Assembly: GCA_035606665.1 (NCBI GenBank)
Contig: DATNEY010000019.1
Span: 62,001 to 126,000, forward strand
Length of the DNA: 64,000 bases
DNA from: DASUGC01 sp035606665
GTDB lineage: Bacteria > Acidobacteriota > Vicinamibacteria > Vicinamibacterales > SCN-69-37
Direction of reading: 5' to 3'
Shown here piece by piece: positions 1-8,458 of this stretch. The position numbers were made by a program, and so were the translations under genes. The notes under the pieces are model-generated. The model did not search any database and was not told where the DNA came from. It was given only the letters and a program-made list of their open reading frames with translations. Position 1 is the first letter of the stretch, and every line of letters starts with the position of its first letter.

Positions 1-510
1 CCCGTCGATCGCGCGCATCCAATTCAATTCGTTGAGTTTGCGAAGGTCCAGGTCGATCCCGGTTTGCACTTCGCCGCCGGCGGACCCTCGGCGAAGCGCG
101 AGCTCAACGTCCTCATCGGCAAGAACGTCGAAGCGGGCCGCATCATGGCCGGCGTCACGTTCAGCGAGCCGGGCAACTGGACCTCGTGGCCTCCGCACGA
201 ACACGCGGTGCTCGCCGAGGAGGCGTATCTCTACTTCAACATGCCGGCGCCGGGCTTCGGCGTGCAGCTCGTCTACACCAACACGCAGGATCCCGAGCTC
301 GCGACGATCGTCCGCGACGGCGACGTCGTGCTGATGCCGCAGGGCTATCACCCCAACGTCGCGGCGCCGGGCGGCAACATCAACTTCCTCTGGATGATGG
401 CGGCGACCCGCGAGGACGTGGATCGACAGTTCGGCGTCGTCAACGTACAGCCGGAGTTCGCGGCCGGTGGATCGGGCCTGGATCCGGGCAAGGCGCAGAA
501 GAAATCATGA
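1..510 (+). CDS. KduI/IolB-family uronate isomerase, 3' part (5' end outside window)
   Basis: The frame is open from base 1, so only the last 169 residues are visible; family members are usually about 270 aa. The fragment is a cupin with the metal-site pattern of the KduI/IolB family: WPPHEHA followed by EEAYLYF, and later PQGYHP, supplying His, His, Glu and His. Family members isomerise 5-keto-4-deoxyuronate (KduI) or 5-deoxyglucuronate (IolB). The local motif looks closer to IolB, but the neighbours (KdgF-like cupin, KduD, KDG kinase, KDPG aldolase, pectate lyases) imply the KduI step: 5-keto-4-deoxyuronate to 2,5-diketo-3-deoxygluconate in the cytoplasm. Its TGA overlaps the ATG of the next gene (ATGA), so they are translationally coupled. 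Substrate is inferred from context. Confidence 0.75.
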   Translation, partial: PVDRAHPIQFVEFAKVQVDPGLHFAAGGPSAKRELNVLIGKNVEAGRIMAGVTFSEPGNWTSWPPHEHAVLAEEAYLYFNMPAPGFGVQLVYTNTQDPELATIVRDGDVVLMPQGYHPNVAAPGGNINFLWMMAATREDVDRQFGVVNVQPEFAAGGSGLDPGKAQKKS

Positions 511-875
511 GCAACCACGACACGACGCTGGCGTTTCAACACACGGACTGGGCTTCGGTGCCGGTCGAACACCCGGCCGAGGGCATCGCGCGGCAGATGG
601 TGTACGGCGAGCGCGTCATGGTGTGCCGCCTGCGCATCGCCCCGCACACGGTGACGCCGGTGCACTCGCATCTGCACGAGCAGATCACGCTCGTCGAGCA
701 GGGACCTGTCGAGTTCTTCATCGACGGCCAGTCACGCATCGTGAACACCGGCGAGGTCCTGCACTTCCCGTCGAACATCCGGCATGGCGCGACGATGCTC
801 GATCGCGAGGTCGTGTTGATCGACATCTTCTCGCCAATCCGCGAGGACTTCCTCCCGGCGAAGCCGCGCACGTGA
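507..875 (+). CDS. kdgF: KdgF-like small cupin (unsaturated uronate processing)
   Basis: A 122-aa single-domain cupin starting at the ATG that overlaps the previous stop. It has the metal-binding pattern HSHLHEQ, a later histidine in FPSNIRHGA, and the C-terminal run DIFSPIREDF, which is typical of KdgF-type cupins. KdgF converts 4,5-unsaturated monouronates, the end products of pectate lyase, to the linear 5-keto-4-deoxyuronate. That places it one step before the upstream isomerase and two before KduD downstream, which fits the locus exactly. No signal peptide is present, so it is cytoplasmic. It could be a generic cupin; the KdgF call rests on motif plus context. Confidence 0.75.
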   Translation: MSNHDTTLAFQHTDWASVPVEHPAEGIARQMVYGERVMVCRLRIAPHTVTPVHSHLHEQITLVEQGPVEFFIDGQSRIVNTGEVLHFPSNIRHGATMLDREVVLIDIFSPIREDFLPAKPRT

Positions 876-891
876 GAGAGGCACACGAACG

Positions 892-1653
892 ATGACCGAT
901 CTCTTCCGTGTCGACGGCAAGGTGGCGCTGGTGACGGGCGCCTCGCGCGGCCTCGGCGCCGCGATTGCGAAGGCGCTTGGCGACGCCGGCGCGAACGTCG
1001 TGCTCCACTCCAGCTCGAAACCAGCGACGAGTACCGCGAGAGCGATCCAGGCGATGGGCCGACGCACGGCGACGGTCACGGCCGATCTGGCGGACGCCGG
1101 TGCAGCGGCGAAGCTCGCGGCCGACGCGATCGCGGCGTTCGGTCACATCGACATTCTCATCAACAACGCCGGTACGATTCGACGCGCGCCGGCCGCGGAT
1201 CACTCGGACGAGTTCTGGGACGAAGTGATCGCCGTGAATCTCTCGAGCGTCTTCCGGCTCAGCCGCGAGATCGGCCGCCAGATGATCGCGCGCGGAGCAG
1301 GCGGAAAGATCGTCAACATCTCGTCGCTGCTCGCGTTCCAGGGCGGCATCACGGTGCCGGGCTACGCCGCCGCCAAGGGCGGCCTCGCGCAGCTCACCAA
1401 GGCCCTGGCCAACGAATGGGCGAAGCACCAGATCAACGTCAACGCGATCGCACCCGGCTACATGGAAACGGACAACACCGAGGCGCTTCGCAAGGACGAG
1501 ACGCGCTACCGCCAGATCTCCGAGCGGATTCCCGCCGGACGCTGGGGCACGCCCGAGGACCTCGCGGGTGCCGCCGTGTTCCTCGCGTCTCGAGCCGCTG
1601 ACTACGTGCACGGACACGTGCTCGTCGTCGACGGCGGGTGGATGGGTCGATGA
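892..1653 (+). CDS. kduD: 2-dehydro-3-deoxy-D-gluconate 5-dehydrogenase (KduD), SDR family
   Basis: A classical short-chain dehydrogenase of 253 aa, full length for the family. The cofactor motif TGASRGLG lies near residues 15-22, NNAG near 92, the catalytic Ser near 144 and YAAAK near 158-162. KduD reduces 2,5-diketo-3-deoxygluconate to 2-keto-3-deoxygluconate with NAD(P)H. Position after the isomerase and before KDG kinase and KDPG aldolase supports this over other SDR activities. The ATG follows the previous stop by 16 nt. The gene ends in an ATGA overlap with the transporter gene. Confidence 0.85.
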   Translation: MTDLFRVDGKVALVTGASRGLGAAIAKALGDAGANVVLHSSSKPATSTARAIQAMGRRTATVTADLADAGAAAKLAADAIAAFGHIDILINNAGTIRRAPAADHSDEFWDEVIAVNLSSVFRLSREIGRQMIARGAGGKIVNISSLLAFQGGITVPGYAAAKGGLAQLTKALANEWAKHQINVNAIAPGYMETDNTEALRKDETRYRQISERIPAGRWGTPEDLAGAAVFLASRAADYVHGHVLVVDGGWMGR

Positions 1654-2981
1654 ACGCGATCCTCAGGGCATTCGCCACGTTCGTCGGCCCCGCCGCGCTG
1701 ACCGCGGCCGGCATGATCGGCGCCGGCGCCGTCGCGACACGTCTCCTCTCGGGCGCCTGGTTCGGTTTCGATCTGCTCTGGGTCGCGCTGTACGTGATCC
1801 CGATGGTCATCTTCACGCTCGACTCGGCGTCGCGCGTGGCGATTCTCAACGGCGGCCGCGGGATGTTCGAAATGATCCGCACCGACATCGGGGCATGGCT
1901 CGCGTGGGCGATCTTCCTGCCCACCGTCCTCGTGAACATCGTCGTCAACATGAGCCAGATGTCCGCGCTCGTCGAGGGCATCTACGGAACCATGGGGCTC
2001 CTGCCGCCGACGGGTGACGAGGGCCTCGGCGGTCTGATCGTCGTCACGATCGTGGCCACCGCGGTGACGCTGTGGGCGGCTGTCGCTGGCGAATACAAGC
2101 GCGTTGAGAAGATCATGACGGCGCTTCTCATCGTCATCCTGATCTCATTCCTGATTGTCGCGATCAAGGGGCTCTTCGACTTCGCGACGTGGCCGCGGCT
2201 TGCCGGCGGCCTGATTCCGCAGGTTCCGCCGGATCTCCCGGTGATCGGGGAGGCGCGTTCCCGCAGCGGACTCACGCAGATACTCGCGATAGCGGGACAG
2301 GCGCTGCCGCCGTCCGTCATGCTCGCGTACGGCTACCTCGCGGCGAACTCCGGCCAGACGCGCACGGATCTCAAGGCCGCCTTCCACAAGACCGTGAAGA
2401 ACCTCGGCATCGTCTGGGGACTGTTCTCGGTCATGGTGATCGTGGCCGGCGCGACGGCGCTGCACGACGTCTACAACGGCGCCGGCCCGACGTACCTCGG
2501 CGTCAGTCACTACTCCCAGATCGAGAGCATTCCGGTCGCCGGTCAGGTGCTCGGGCCCGCCTTCCCGGGCGCGCTCGGCTTCCTCGCACCACGTTTTTTC
2601 TCGCTGGGGCTGATCGCCGCCGCGTTCACGACACTGATCTCCGTGTCGTTGACGATGACTTACTTCTGGCTGGACATGGGGCGAAAGAACTGGCGCTTCA
2701 CGCCGGACAACACGCTGTTCAAGAAAGTCTTCGCCACGTGGATCGCCGTGCCGGCGCTCATCGCGCCGTTCTGGAAGATGCCGGCGCTGCTCAAGGCCAT
2801 TCTCGCGATGGTGGGCAACCTCGTGCTCGCGCCCGTCGCTATCGCGGTGATTCTCTACTTCGTCACCAGGCCGGCAATGGGCGAATACCGCGCTAATGCG
2901 GGCCGCACGGCGGTGCTGGTCGTCACCGCGCTCTTCGCGACGATCCTCGTTGCAAACGGCATCTGGGGCCTCATCAAGTGA
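1650..2981 (+). CDS. Nramp-fold (LeuT-type) inner-membrane transporter, metal-ligand motifs missing
   Basis: A 443-aa polytopic membrane protein with about 11 hydrophobic segments. I start it at the ATG overlapping the kduD stop; a GTG 12 nt upstream is also in frame. The N-terminal run GPAALTAAGMIGAGAVATRL resembles TM1 of Nramp metal transporters, but the canonical DPGN ligand motif reads GAGA at residues 24-27. In TM6 the usual MPH motif is replaced by the run ALPPSVMLAYGYLA. Loss of both ligand motifs argues against Mn/Fe transport. Embedded in the uronate operon with 4-nt overlaps on both sides, it more likely imports a uronate or short oligogalacturonide. That substrate is inference. 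Confidence 0.7.
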   Translation: MNAILRAFATFVGPAALTAAGMIGAGAVATRLLSGAWFGFDLLWVALYVIPMVIFTLDSASRVAILNGGRGMFEMIRTDIGAWLAWAIFLPTVLVNIVVNMSQMSALVEGIYGTMGLLPPTGDEGLGGLIVVTIVATAVTLWAAVAGEYKRVEKIMTALLIVILISFLIVAIKGLFDFATWPRLAGGLIPQVPPDLPVIGEARSRSGLTQILAIAGQALPPSVMLAYGYLAANSGQTRTDLKAAFHKTVKNLGIVWGLFSVMVIVAGATALHDVYNGAGPTYLGVSHYSQIESIPVAGQVLGPAFPGALGFLAPRFFSLGLIAAAFTTLISVSLTMTYFWLDMGRKNWRFTPDNTLFKKVFATWIAVPALIAPFWKMPALLKAILAMVGNLVLAPVAIAVILYFVTRPAMGEYRANAGRTAVLVVTALFATILVANGIWGLIK

Positions 2982-3697
2982 CCTCGAAGCTCACGCGCGC
3001 GGAAGTCGTGACCCGGATCCAGGCGACCGGCGTCGTGGCCGTGCTTCGGCTGACGGATGCGGCGGCCGGACGCGAGGTTGCCGAAGCGCTTATCGCGGGC
3101 GGCGTGACCGCGCTCGAAGTGACGATGACGGTACCGCGTGCGGTCGCGCTCATCGAAGAGCTGTGTGGAAGTCTGCCGGCCGGCTGCATCGTCGGCGCGG
3201 GCACCGTGACTAATGCGAACACGGCCGCGGATGTGATGCGTGCCGGCGCGCGTTTCGTCGTCGGCCCCGTACTGCGCCGCGACGTGATCGCGGTCTGTCG
3301 CGAATGGGACGTCCCCGTAATGCCGGGCTGCTTCACGCCGACCGAGATTTTCGAAGCGTGGGAAGCCGGCGCGGACATCGTGAAGGTGTTTCCGGCCACC
3401 TCGCTCGGGCCTGGTTTCTTCAAGGATCTGCGGGGCCCGATGCCGCACGTCAAGTTGATGCCCACCGGCGGCGTCACGAAGGAGAACGCGGGCGATTGGA
3501 TCCGCGCCGGCGCGGCCGCCATTGGCGTCGGCACGGCACTGGTCGACGCGAAGGCGCTGGCCGAACGCCGCGCAAGTCTCAATGACATCACGGCCTCGGC
3601 GAAGCACTTCGTGCAGGCCGTCGCCGAAGCGCGCCGGCCGGTGCGCGCGGTGCACGGGGTCCCCGCCGATCGCCAGAGCGGCGGGGGCAAGACATGA
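2978..3697 (+). CDS. kdgA: 2-keto-3-deoxy-6-phosphogluconate aldolase (KDPG aldolase)
   Basis: A 239-aa class I aldolase that splits KDPG into pyruvate and glyceraldehyde-3-phosphate, the last step of uronate breakdown. The Schiff-base lysine is in DIVKVFPA (near K136) and the general base in LEVTMT (near E47). Further family motifs are GAGTVTN, MPGCFTPTEI and PTGGV. It starts at a GTG overlapping the transporter stop (GTGA), and its own end overlaps kdgK (ATGA). The last 20 or so residues, a basic Gly/Arg-rich tail after QAVAEA, go beyond the usual barrel and look non-essential. Confidence 0.92.
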   Translation: MTSKLTRAEVVTRIQATGVVAVLRLTDAAAGREVAEALIAGGVTALEVTMTVPRAVALIEELCGSLPAGCIVGAGTVTNANTAADVMRAGARFVVGPVLRRDVIAVCREWDVPVMPGCFTPTEIFEAWEAGADIVKVFPATSLGPGFFKDLRGPMPHVKLMPTGGVTKENAGDWIRAGAAAIGVGTALVDAKALAERRASLNDITASAKHFVQAVAEARRPVRAVHGVPADRQSGGGKT

Positions 3698-4725
3698 CTG
3701 CGCGCGTCGTCTCGTTCGGCGAAATCATGCTGCGGTTGAGCCCGCCCGGATTCGAGCGACTGCTCCAGTCGCCGATCCTCAACGCCACGTTCGGCGGCGG
3801 CGAGGCGAACGTCGCCGTCAGCCTCGCTCACTTCGGCCTCTCGAGCGCGTACGTGACGCGGGTGCCCGCGAACGCCATCGGCGACGCCTCGGTCCGCGCG
3901 CTTCGAGCCGAAGGCGTGGACGTCACACACATCCAACGCGGCGGGTCGCGCCTCGGAATCTACTTCGCCGAAACGGGCGCCAGTCAGCGCGCATCGACGG
4001 TCCTCTACGACCGCGCACTATCAGCCATCAGCGAAGTCGCACCGGGCTCGATCGCCTGGGACGCTGTGCTCGCCGGCGCCAACTGGTTCCACTGGACCGG
4101 AATCACGCCGGCGCTCAGTCCGAACGCCGCGGAGTGCACCAGCGAGGCCATTGCTGCGGCCCGCAAGGCAGGCGCGAAGGTCTCCGTCGATCTCAACTTC
4201 CGCAAGAAGCTCTGGACCGAGAGCGAGGCGCAGGCAATCATGCGGCCGCTCGTGACAGGCGCGGATCTCCTCATCGCCAACGAGGAGGACCTGCAGTCAG
4301 TGCTCGGTGTGGAAGTCGCAGGCGCGAACGTCACGACCGGCGAGCTGGATCCGGCCGCGTATCGGGCCGCCGCAGAGCGCGTGGCGGCCGACTTCAAGGT
4401 CGCGCGCGTCGCCATATCCCTGCGCGAGAGTCTTTCGGCCAGCGAGAACGGCTGGAGCGCCGTGCTCTACGACGCCGGGACCGGGGCCTTTCATCACAGC
4501 CAGCGCTACGTCATCCGCGTCGTCGACCGCATTGGCGGCGGCGACAGTTTCGCGGCAGGGCTGCTCTACGGATTCATTCAGAACGGGGCCGGCGACACGG
4601 CCCTGCGGTTTGCCGTGGCCGCGAGCGCGCTCAAGCACACGGTGCCGGGGGATTTCAATCGCGTGTCGGTCGCGGAAGTTCAACAGCTCGCCGGTGGCGA
4701 CAGCAGCGGGCGGGTGCAACGGTAG
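3694..4725 (+). CDS. kdgK: 2-keto-3-deoxygluconate kinase (PfkB/ribokinase family)
   Basis: A 343-aa PfkB-fold kinase. The N-terminal FGEIMLRLSPPG and GGGEANVAVSLA motifs are typical of KDG kinases, and the catalytic motif GGGDSFAAG places the base Asp near residue 284. It phosphorylates 2-keto-3-deoxygluconate to KDPG using ATP, feeding the aldolase encoded just upstream. Start is the ATG overlapping the aldolase stop. The stop codon lies in the GTAG at the edge of a palindromic repeat, which separates the catabolic operon from the receptor gene. Confidence 0.92.
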   Translation: MTARVVSFGEIMLRLSPPGFERLLQSPILNATFGGGEANVAVSLAHFGLSSAYVTRVPANAIGDASVRALRAEGVDVTHIQRGGSRLGIYFAETGASQRASTVLYDRALSAISEVAPGSIAWDAVLAGANWFHWTGITPALSPNAAECTSEAIAAARKAGAKVSVDLNFRKKLWTESEAQAIMRPLVTGADLLIANEEDLQSVLGVEVAGANVTTGELDPAAYRAAAERVAADFKVARVAISLRESLSASENGWSAVLYDAGTGAFHHSQRYVIRVVDRIGGGDSFAAGLLYGFIQNGAGDTALRFAVAASALKHTVPGDFNRVSVAEVQQLAGGDSSGRVQR

Positions 4726-4799
4726 GGGCCACGGAAGCCGGGGCTAAAGCCCCGGCCTACGTGGAAGTCGTAGGGCGGTCCTTCAGGGCCGCCGGCAAA
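4722..4799. repeat. GTAG/CTAC-bordered double palindrome (repeat family copy 1)
   Basis: Two hairpins in tandem. The first has perfect 9-bp arms GCCGGGGCT and AGCCCCGGC (4737-4756) with loop AA; the second is an imperfect stem around GGCGGTCC and GGGCCGCC (4774-4793). The same arms recur at 19580-19599, and related composites occur at 29573-29625 and 61621-61673. The hairpins may also end kdgK transcription. A Shine-Dalgarno GAGGAGG for the next gene follows directly. Confidence 0.8.
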
Positions 4800-4812
4800 G
4801 AGGAGGAAGGTT

Positions 4813-7800
4813 ATGGCGCGTAGTCGAAAGTGGGCACTGTTCCTGATGGTGCTCGTCAGTCTGACGTGGAGCCTGCCGGGTCTCGCGCAGGAATTCCGCG
4901 GCTCCATCGTCGGTAAGATCACCGACTCGACGGGCGGCGTGCTGCCCGGTGTCACGGTCACTGTCAGCAACAACGACACCAAGGTCGCACAGACGCTCGT
5001 GACCGACGGTCAGGGCGTATTCTCCGCGCGCTTTCTGAACGTCGGCACCTACACGGTCACGGCGTCGCTGCAGGGTTTCAAGAAGATCTCGCAGCCGGCC
5101 GCGCGCGTCACGGTCGGCGACACCATACGCGTCGATTTCACGCTCGAGCCGGGCGGCATGACGGAAACCGTCGAGGTGCGCGCGGAAACGACGAAGTTGA
5201 ACACCACGACGGGTATCAGCGGTGTCACGGTCGACGCCAAGCAGATCGCGCAGCTTCCGCTCGGCGATGGCACGGCCTACATGCTGACGCGCCTGGCGCC
5301 CGGCATCATGGACTCCTCGGACCTGCACTTCGCCCGGCCGATGGACAACGGCAACCTGGGCGGCATCGTCGCAAACGGCGTCCAGGGCGGCAACGAGTTC
5401 TCGATCGACGGCGCGCCGAACCTGTCGAATGCGAAGGGCGTCGGCTTCTCGCCGCCGTCGGGCGCTATCGCGCAATTCAAGGTGCAGACGAACGCGTTCG
5501 ACGCGCAGACAGGCCATACCGCGGGCGCGGTGGTGAACCTCGCGCTCAAGAGCGGCACCAACTCGATCAGCGGCGAGGGCGGTTACTACAACCGCGACGC
5601 CAGCCGGACGAAGACGCCGCTTCTCACCGAGCGTCAGAACGGCACGAAGCCGACGCGCACCTACAACCGCTGGGTGGGCACACTGACGGGCCCGATCGCC
5701 GCCAATCGCACCTTCTTCATGGTGTCGGCGGAGCATCTGCGCGACGTACAGCCGGAGCCCTCTACGTTCACGGTGCCGACGATGAAGATGCGCAACGGCG
5801 ACTTCAGCGAGTTCACGAACGCGGTCTACGACCCATTCAGCGCCGCAAACGTCGGCGGCACGATCACCCGGCAGCCGTTCCTGAACAACGTGATCCCGCC
5901 GGGACTCATCAATCCGGTCGCGGCCAAGTACGCGTCGATGTACCCCGAACCGAATCGCCCGGGAACGGCGTCGAACTACTTCACGAACATGCTGCGGCCG
6001 TACGACTACAACGCGTTCCTCGCGCGCATCGACCACAACTTCTCGTCCGACAACCGCATCTTCGCGAACGGCTACTACAACAAGCGGCGCGAGGATCGTT
6101 ACAACTGGGCGCTCGGTTCGTCGAATATTCCCGACGGTAAGGTGAACGGCTTCCCCGTCACGCAGGGCTACGACTACCGGTCGAACCTCGGCCTCACCGG
6201 CGGATGGACCAATGTCCTGACGCGCTCGACGGTCCTGGACGTGCGCATGAGCCGGACGAAGTTCGGTGAGTACCGCGATCCCGCGGGCAATTTCGATCTA
6301 TCGACGATGGGTTTTTCGCCGACGGCGCTGCAGCTGATGGCCGGCAAGAGCATCCTGCCGATGATGACGTTCGGCACGTTCAGCACGACGAACCAGAACT
6401 CCACGATCGCCACGCTCGGTACGCAGCGTTCGGACTGGGGCGAAGGGTTCAACCGGCCGATGGTGACGTGGTCCCTGGCGCCGACCGTGTCGATGCTGTG
6501 GAAGGAGCACTCGCTCAAGGCGGGCTACGACCTCAGGTACCAGAACTGGGTGATCGAGAGCAGCGGCTATCCGATCGGCCGGTATCACTTCAACGGCTTC
6601 TTCACGCGGCAGACGAACGGCGCGGGCCTGAACGACCGCGCGCAGTCCTGGGCGCAGTTCCTGCTCGGCCTCCCGACGGCCACGACAGGCGCGGTCGCGA
6701 CGCCCGGCACCGTCTCGAGCCAGTTCGAGATCGCCTCACCCGGTGAATGGTCACAGCGCTCGCACGCCCTGTTCCTGCAGGACGACTGGCGCGTGAGTCA
6801 GCGGCTGACGCTGAACCTCGGCGCGCGCGTGGAGATCAACGGCGGCATGAGTGAAACGGCGAACCGCAACCTCGCCGGCTTCGACACCACGTCCGCGAGC
6901 CCGATCGAGGCGGCCGCGAAGACCGCGTACACGGCCAGCCCGATTCCGCAGCTCGCCGCCACGGACTTCAAGGTCAAGGGCGGCTTGCTCTTCGCGGACG
7001 GCCCGGTGAACAACACGAAGTCGAAGATCCTTCCAAGGGCAGCCGCGTCGTATCTCCTCAACAAACGGACGGTATTGCGCGGCGGCGTGGGCCTGTTCTC
7101 GTTCGACTACTTCTTCGAGAACATCAACCAGGCGGGCTTCTCTCAGGCGACGCCCATCAACGTCAGCAACGACAACGGACTGACGTTCAACGGCGCTACG
7201 CTGTCGAATCCGATCCCGGGCGGCTCGCTCACGCAGCCGGTCGGCAACGCGGCCGGCCTGATGAGCCAGGTGTCACAGAACCTCGGCACGCTGTATCAGT
7301 CCGATCGCGAGGTTCCGTACTACACGCGCTGGGAAATGAGCGTGCAACACGAGCTGCCGGACGGCTGGATGGTGGCGTTCACGTACCTGGGTTCGCGAGG
7401 CAGCAATCTGCCGGTCGTTCAGGCCATCAACAACATCCCGATGGCGTTCCTCTCGACGGGCCGCACGCGCGACGCGGCGCTCGAGACACTGCTGTCGCAG
7501 AACGTCACGAATCCGTTCGTGGGACTGATGCCGGGCACGAGCTTCAACAACGCCACGATCGCGCGCAACCAGCTGCTACGGCCGTTCCCGCAATTCGGGA
7601 CGATCTCGCTCGAAAAGTACGACGGCACCGACAGGTACGACGCGGCGACGATCCAGGTCGACAAGCGCTTCCGCGGCGGCAACTCGCTGACCGTTCAGTA
7701 CACGCGTTCGAACACACGCGACAAGCTGAACTATCTCAACCCGGCCGACGGCATTCTTGAAGATCGGATCTCGCCGAACGATCGACCGAACCGTCTATCG

Positions 7801-8409
7801 ATCGGCACGAGCCTTCAGCTTCCGATCGGCCGCGACGGACTCTGGGGCAAGGAAATGGCGCCGGCACTGGACGCGATTCTCGGCGGCTGGAGACTGAGCG
7901 GCACGTATCAGTACCAGAGCGGCTTCCCGCTGGTATTCGGCAGCGTCTACTACGACTCCACCTGCGGCGATCCGAAGAGCCTCAAGTCGTTCATCGGCCG
8001 GAAGGACGGCAACTCGATCGCCGGCCTCGACGCTCCGGGCTGGGACATCAACTGCTTCTATTTCCACGACGCGGCCGTGCAGACGAACGGCGTCGATGAC
8101 ATCGTGAAGCAGCGCGCCGACTCCCGGATCAACATGGCCACGGCCAACACCGTGCGCTACTTCCCGTCCACGCTGCCGGGCGTGCGCACCCATCAGCTCC
8201 ATCTGTTCGACTTCGGCATCAGCAAGGCGATGACACTGCCGCGCGGGATGACGATGCAGATCCGGATCGAGTTGATCAACGCGTTGAACTACACCGTGCT
8301 CTGGAACCCGGGCGTGGATCCGCGAGCGAACAGCGGCCTGTTCGGCATCATCAACCAGGACCGCAACAACCCGAGGGACATCCAGCTCGGTGTGAGGTTC
8401 ACGTTCTGA
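4813..8409 (+). CDS. TonB-dependent receptor, Oar-like, with carboxypeptidase-regulatory N-domain
   Basis: A 1198-aa outer-membrane protein. A signal peptide ending in GLAQ is followed by a carboxypeptidase-regulatory-like beta-sandwich (about residues 27-110, GKITDSTGGVLPGVTVTVSN), a plug region (VDAKQIAQLPLGDG onward) and a long beta-barrel rich in aromatic and Asn/Thr strands. It ends with GVRFTF, the terminal Phe signature of outer-membrane barrels. Such receptors import large substrates with TonB energy. Its place between kdgK and two pectin-degrading enzymes suggests oligogalacturonide or pectin-fragment uptake; that substrate is inferred. GAGGAGG sits 6-7 nt before the ATG. Confidence 0.88.
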   Translation: MARSRKWALFLMVLVSLTWSLPGLAQEFRGSIVGKITDSTGGVLPGVTVTVSNNDTKVAQTLVTDGQGVFSARFLNVGTYTVTASLQGFKKISQPAARVTVGDTIRVDFTLEPGGMTETVEVRAETTKLNTTTGISGVTVDAKQIAQLPLGDGTAYMLTRLAPGIMDSSDLHFARPMDNGNLGGIVANGVQGGNEFSIDGAPNLSNAKGVGFSPPSGAIAQFKVQTNAFDAQTGHTAGAVVNLALKSGTNSISGEGGYYNRDASRTKTPLLTERQNGTKPTRTYNRWVGTLTGPIAANRTFFMVSAEHLRDVQPEPSTFTVPTMKMRNGDFSEFTNAVYDPFSAANVGGTITRQPFLNNVIPPGLINPVAAKYASMYPEPNRPGTASNYFTNMLRPYDYNAFLARIDHNFSSDNRIFANGYYNKRREDRYNWALGSSNIPDGKVNGFPVTQGYDYRSNLGLTGGWTNVLTRSTVLDVRMSRTKFGEYRDPAGNFDLSTMGFSPTALQLMAGKSILPMMTFGTFSTTNQNSTIATLGTQRSDWGEGFNRPMVTWSLAPTVSMLWKEHSLKAGYDLRYQNWVIESSGYPIGRYHFNGFFTRQTNGAGLNDRAQSWAQFLLGLPTATTGAVATPGTVSSQFEIASPGEWSQRSHALFLQDDWRVSQRLTLNLGARVEINGGMSETANRNLAGFDTTSASPIEAAAKTAYTASPIPQLAATDFKVKGGLLFADGPVNNTKSKILPRAAASYLLNKRTVLRGGVGLFSFDYFFENINQAGFSQATPINVSNDNGLTFNGATLSNPIPGGSLTQPVGNAAGLMSQVSQNLGTLYQSDREVPYYTRWEMSVQHELPDGWMVAFTYLGSRGSNLPVVQAINNIPMAFLSTGRTRDAALETLLSQNVTNPFVGLMPGTSFNNATIARNQLLRPFPQFGTISLEKYDGTDRYDAATIQVDKRFRGGNSLTVQYTRSNTRDKLNYLNPADGILEDRISPNDRPNRLSIGTSLQLPIGRDGLWGKEMAPALDAILGGWRLSGTYQYQSGFPLVFGSVYYDSTCGDPKSLKSFIGRKDGNSIAGLDAPGWDINCFYFHDAAVQTNGVDDIVKQRADSRINMATANTVRYFPSTLPGVRTHQLHLFDFGISKAMTLPRGMTMQIRIELINALNYTVLWNPGVDPRANSGLFGIINQDRNNPRDIQLGVRFTF

Positions 8410-8410
8410 G

Positions 8411-8458
8411 GGTCCAAGGGTCCAAAGGTCCAAGGGTCCCAAGGGTCCTGAAGGTCCG
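8411..8458. repeat. Tandem 8/9-bp repeat (GGTCCAAG units)
   Basis: The whole gap between the receptor gene and the pectinesterase gene is made of units GGTCCAAG, GGTCCAAA, GGTCCAAG, GGTCCCAAG, GGTCCTGAA and GGTCCG. The array runs directly into the start codon, so copy number would change the upstream spacing. No clear Shine-Dalgarno is present. Confidence 0.85.

Noticed and set aside
3522..4823. A 433-codon plus-strand frame overlapping kdgK
   Set aside because: It runs over kdgK in another frame with an Arg-rich, motif-free translation.
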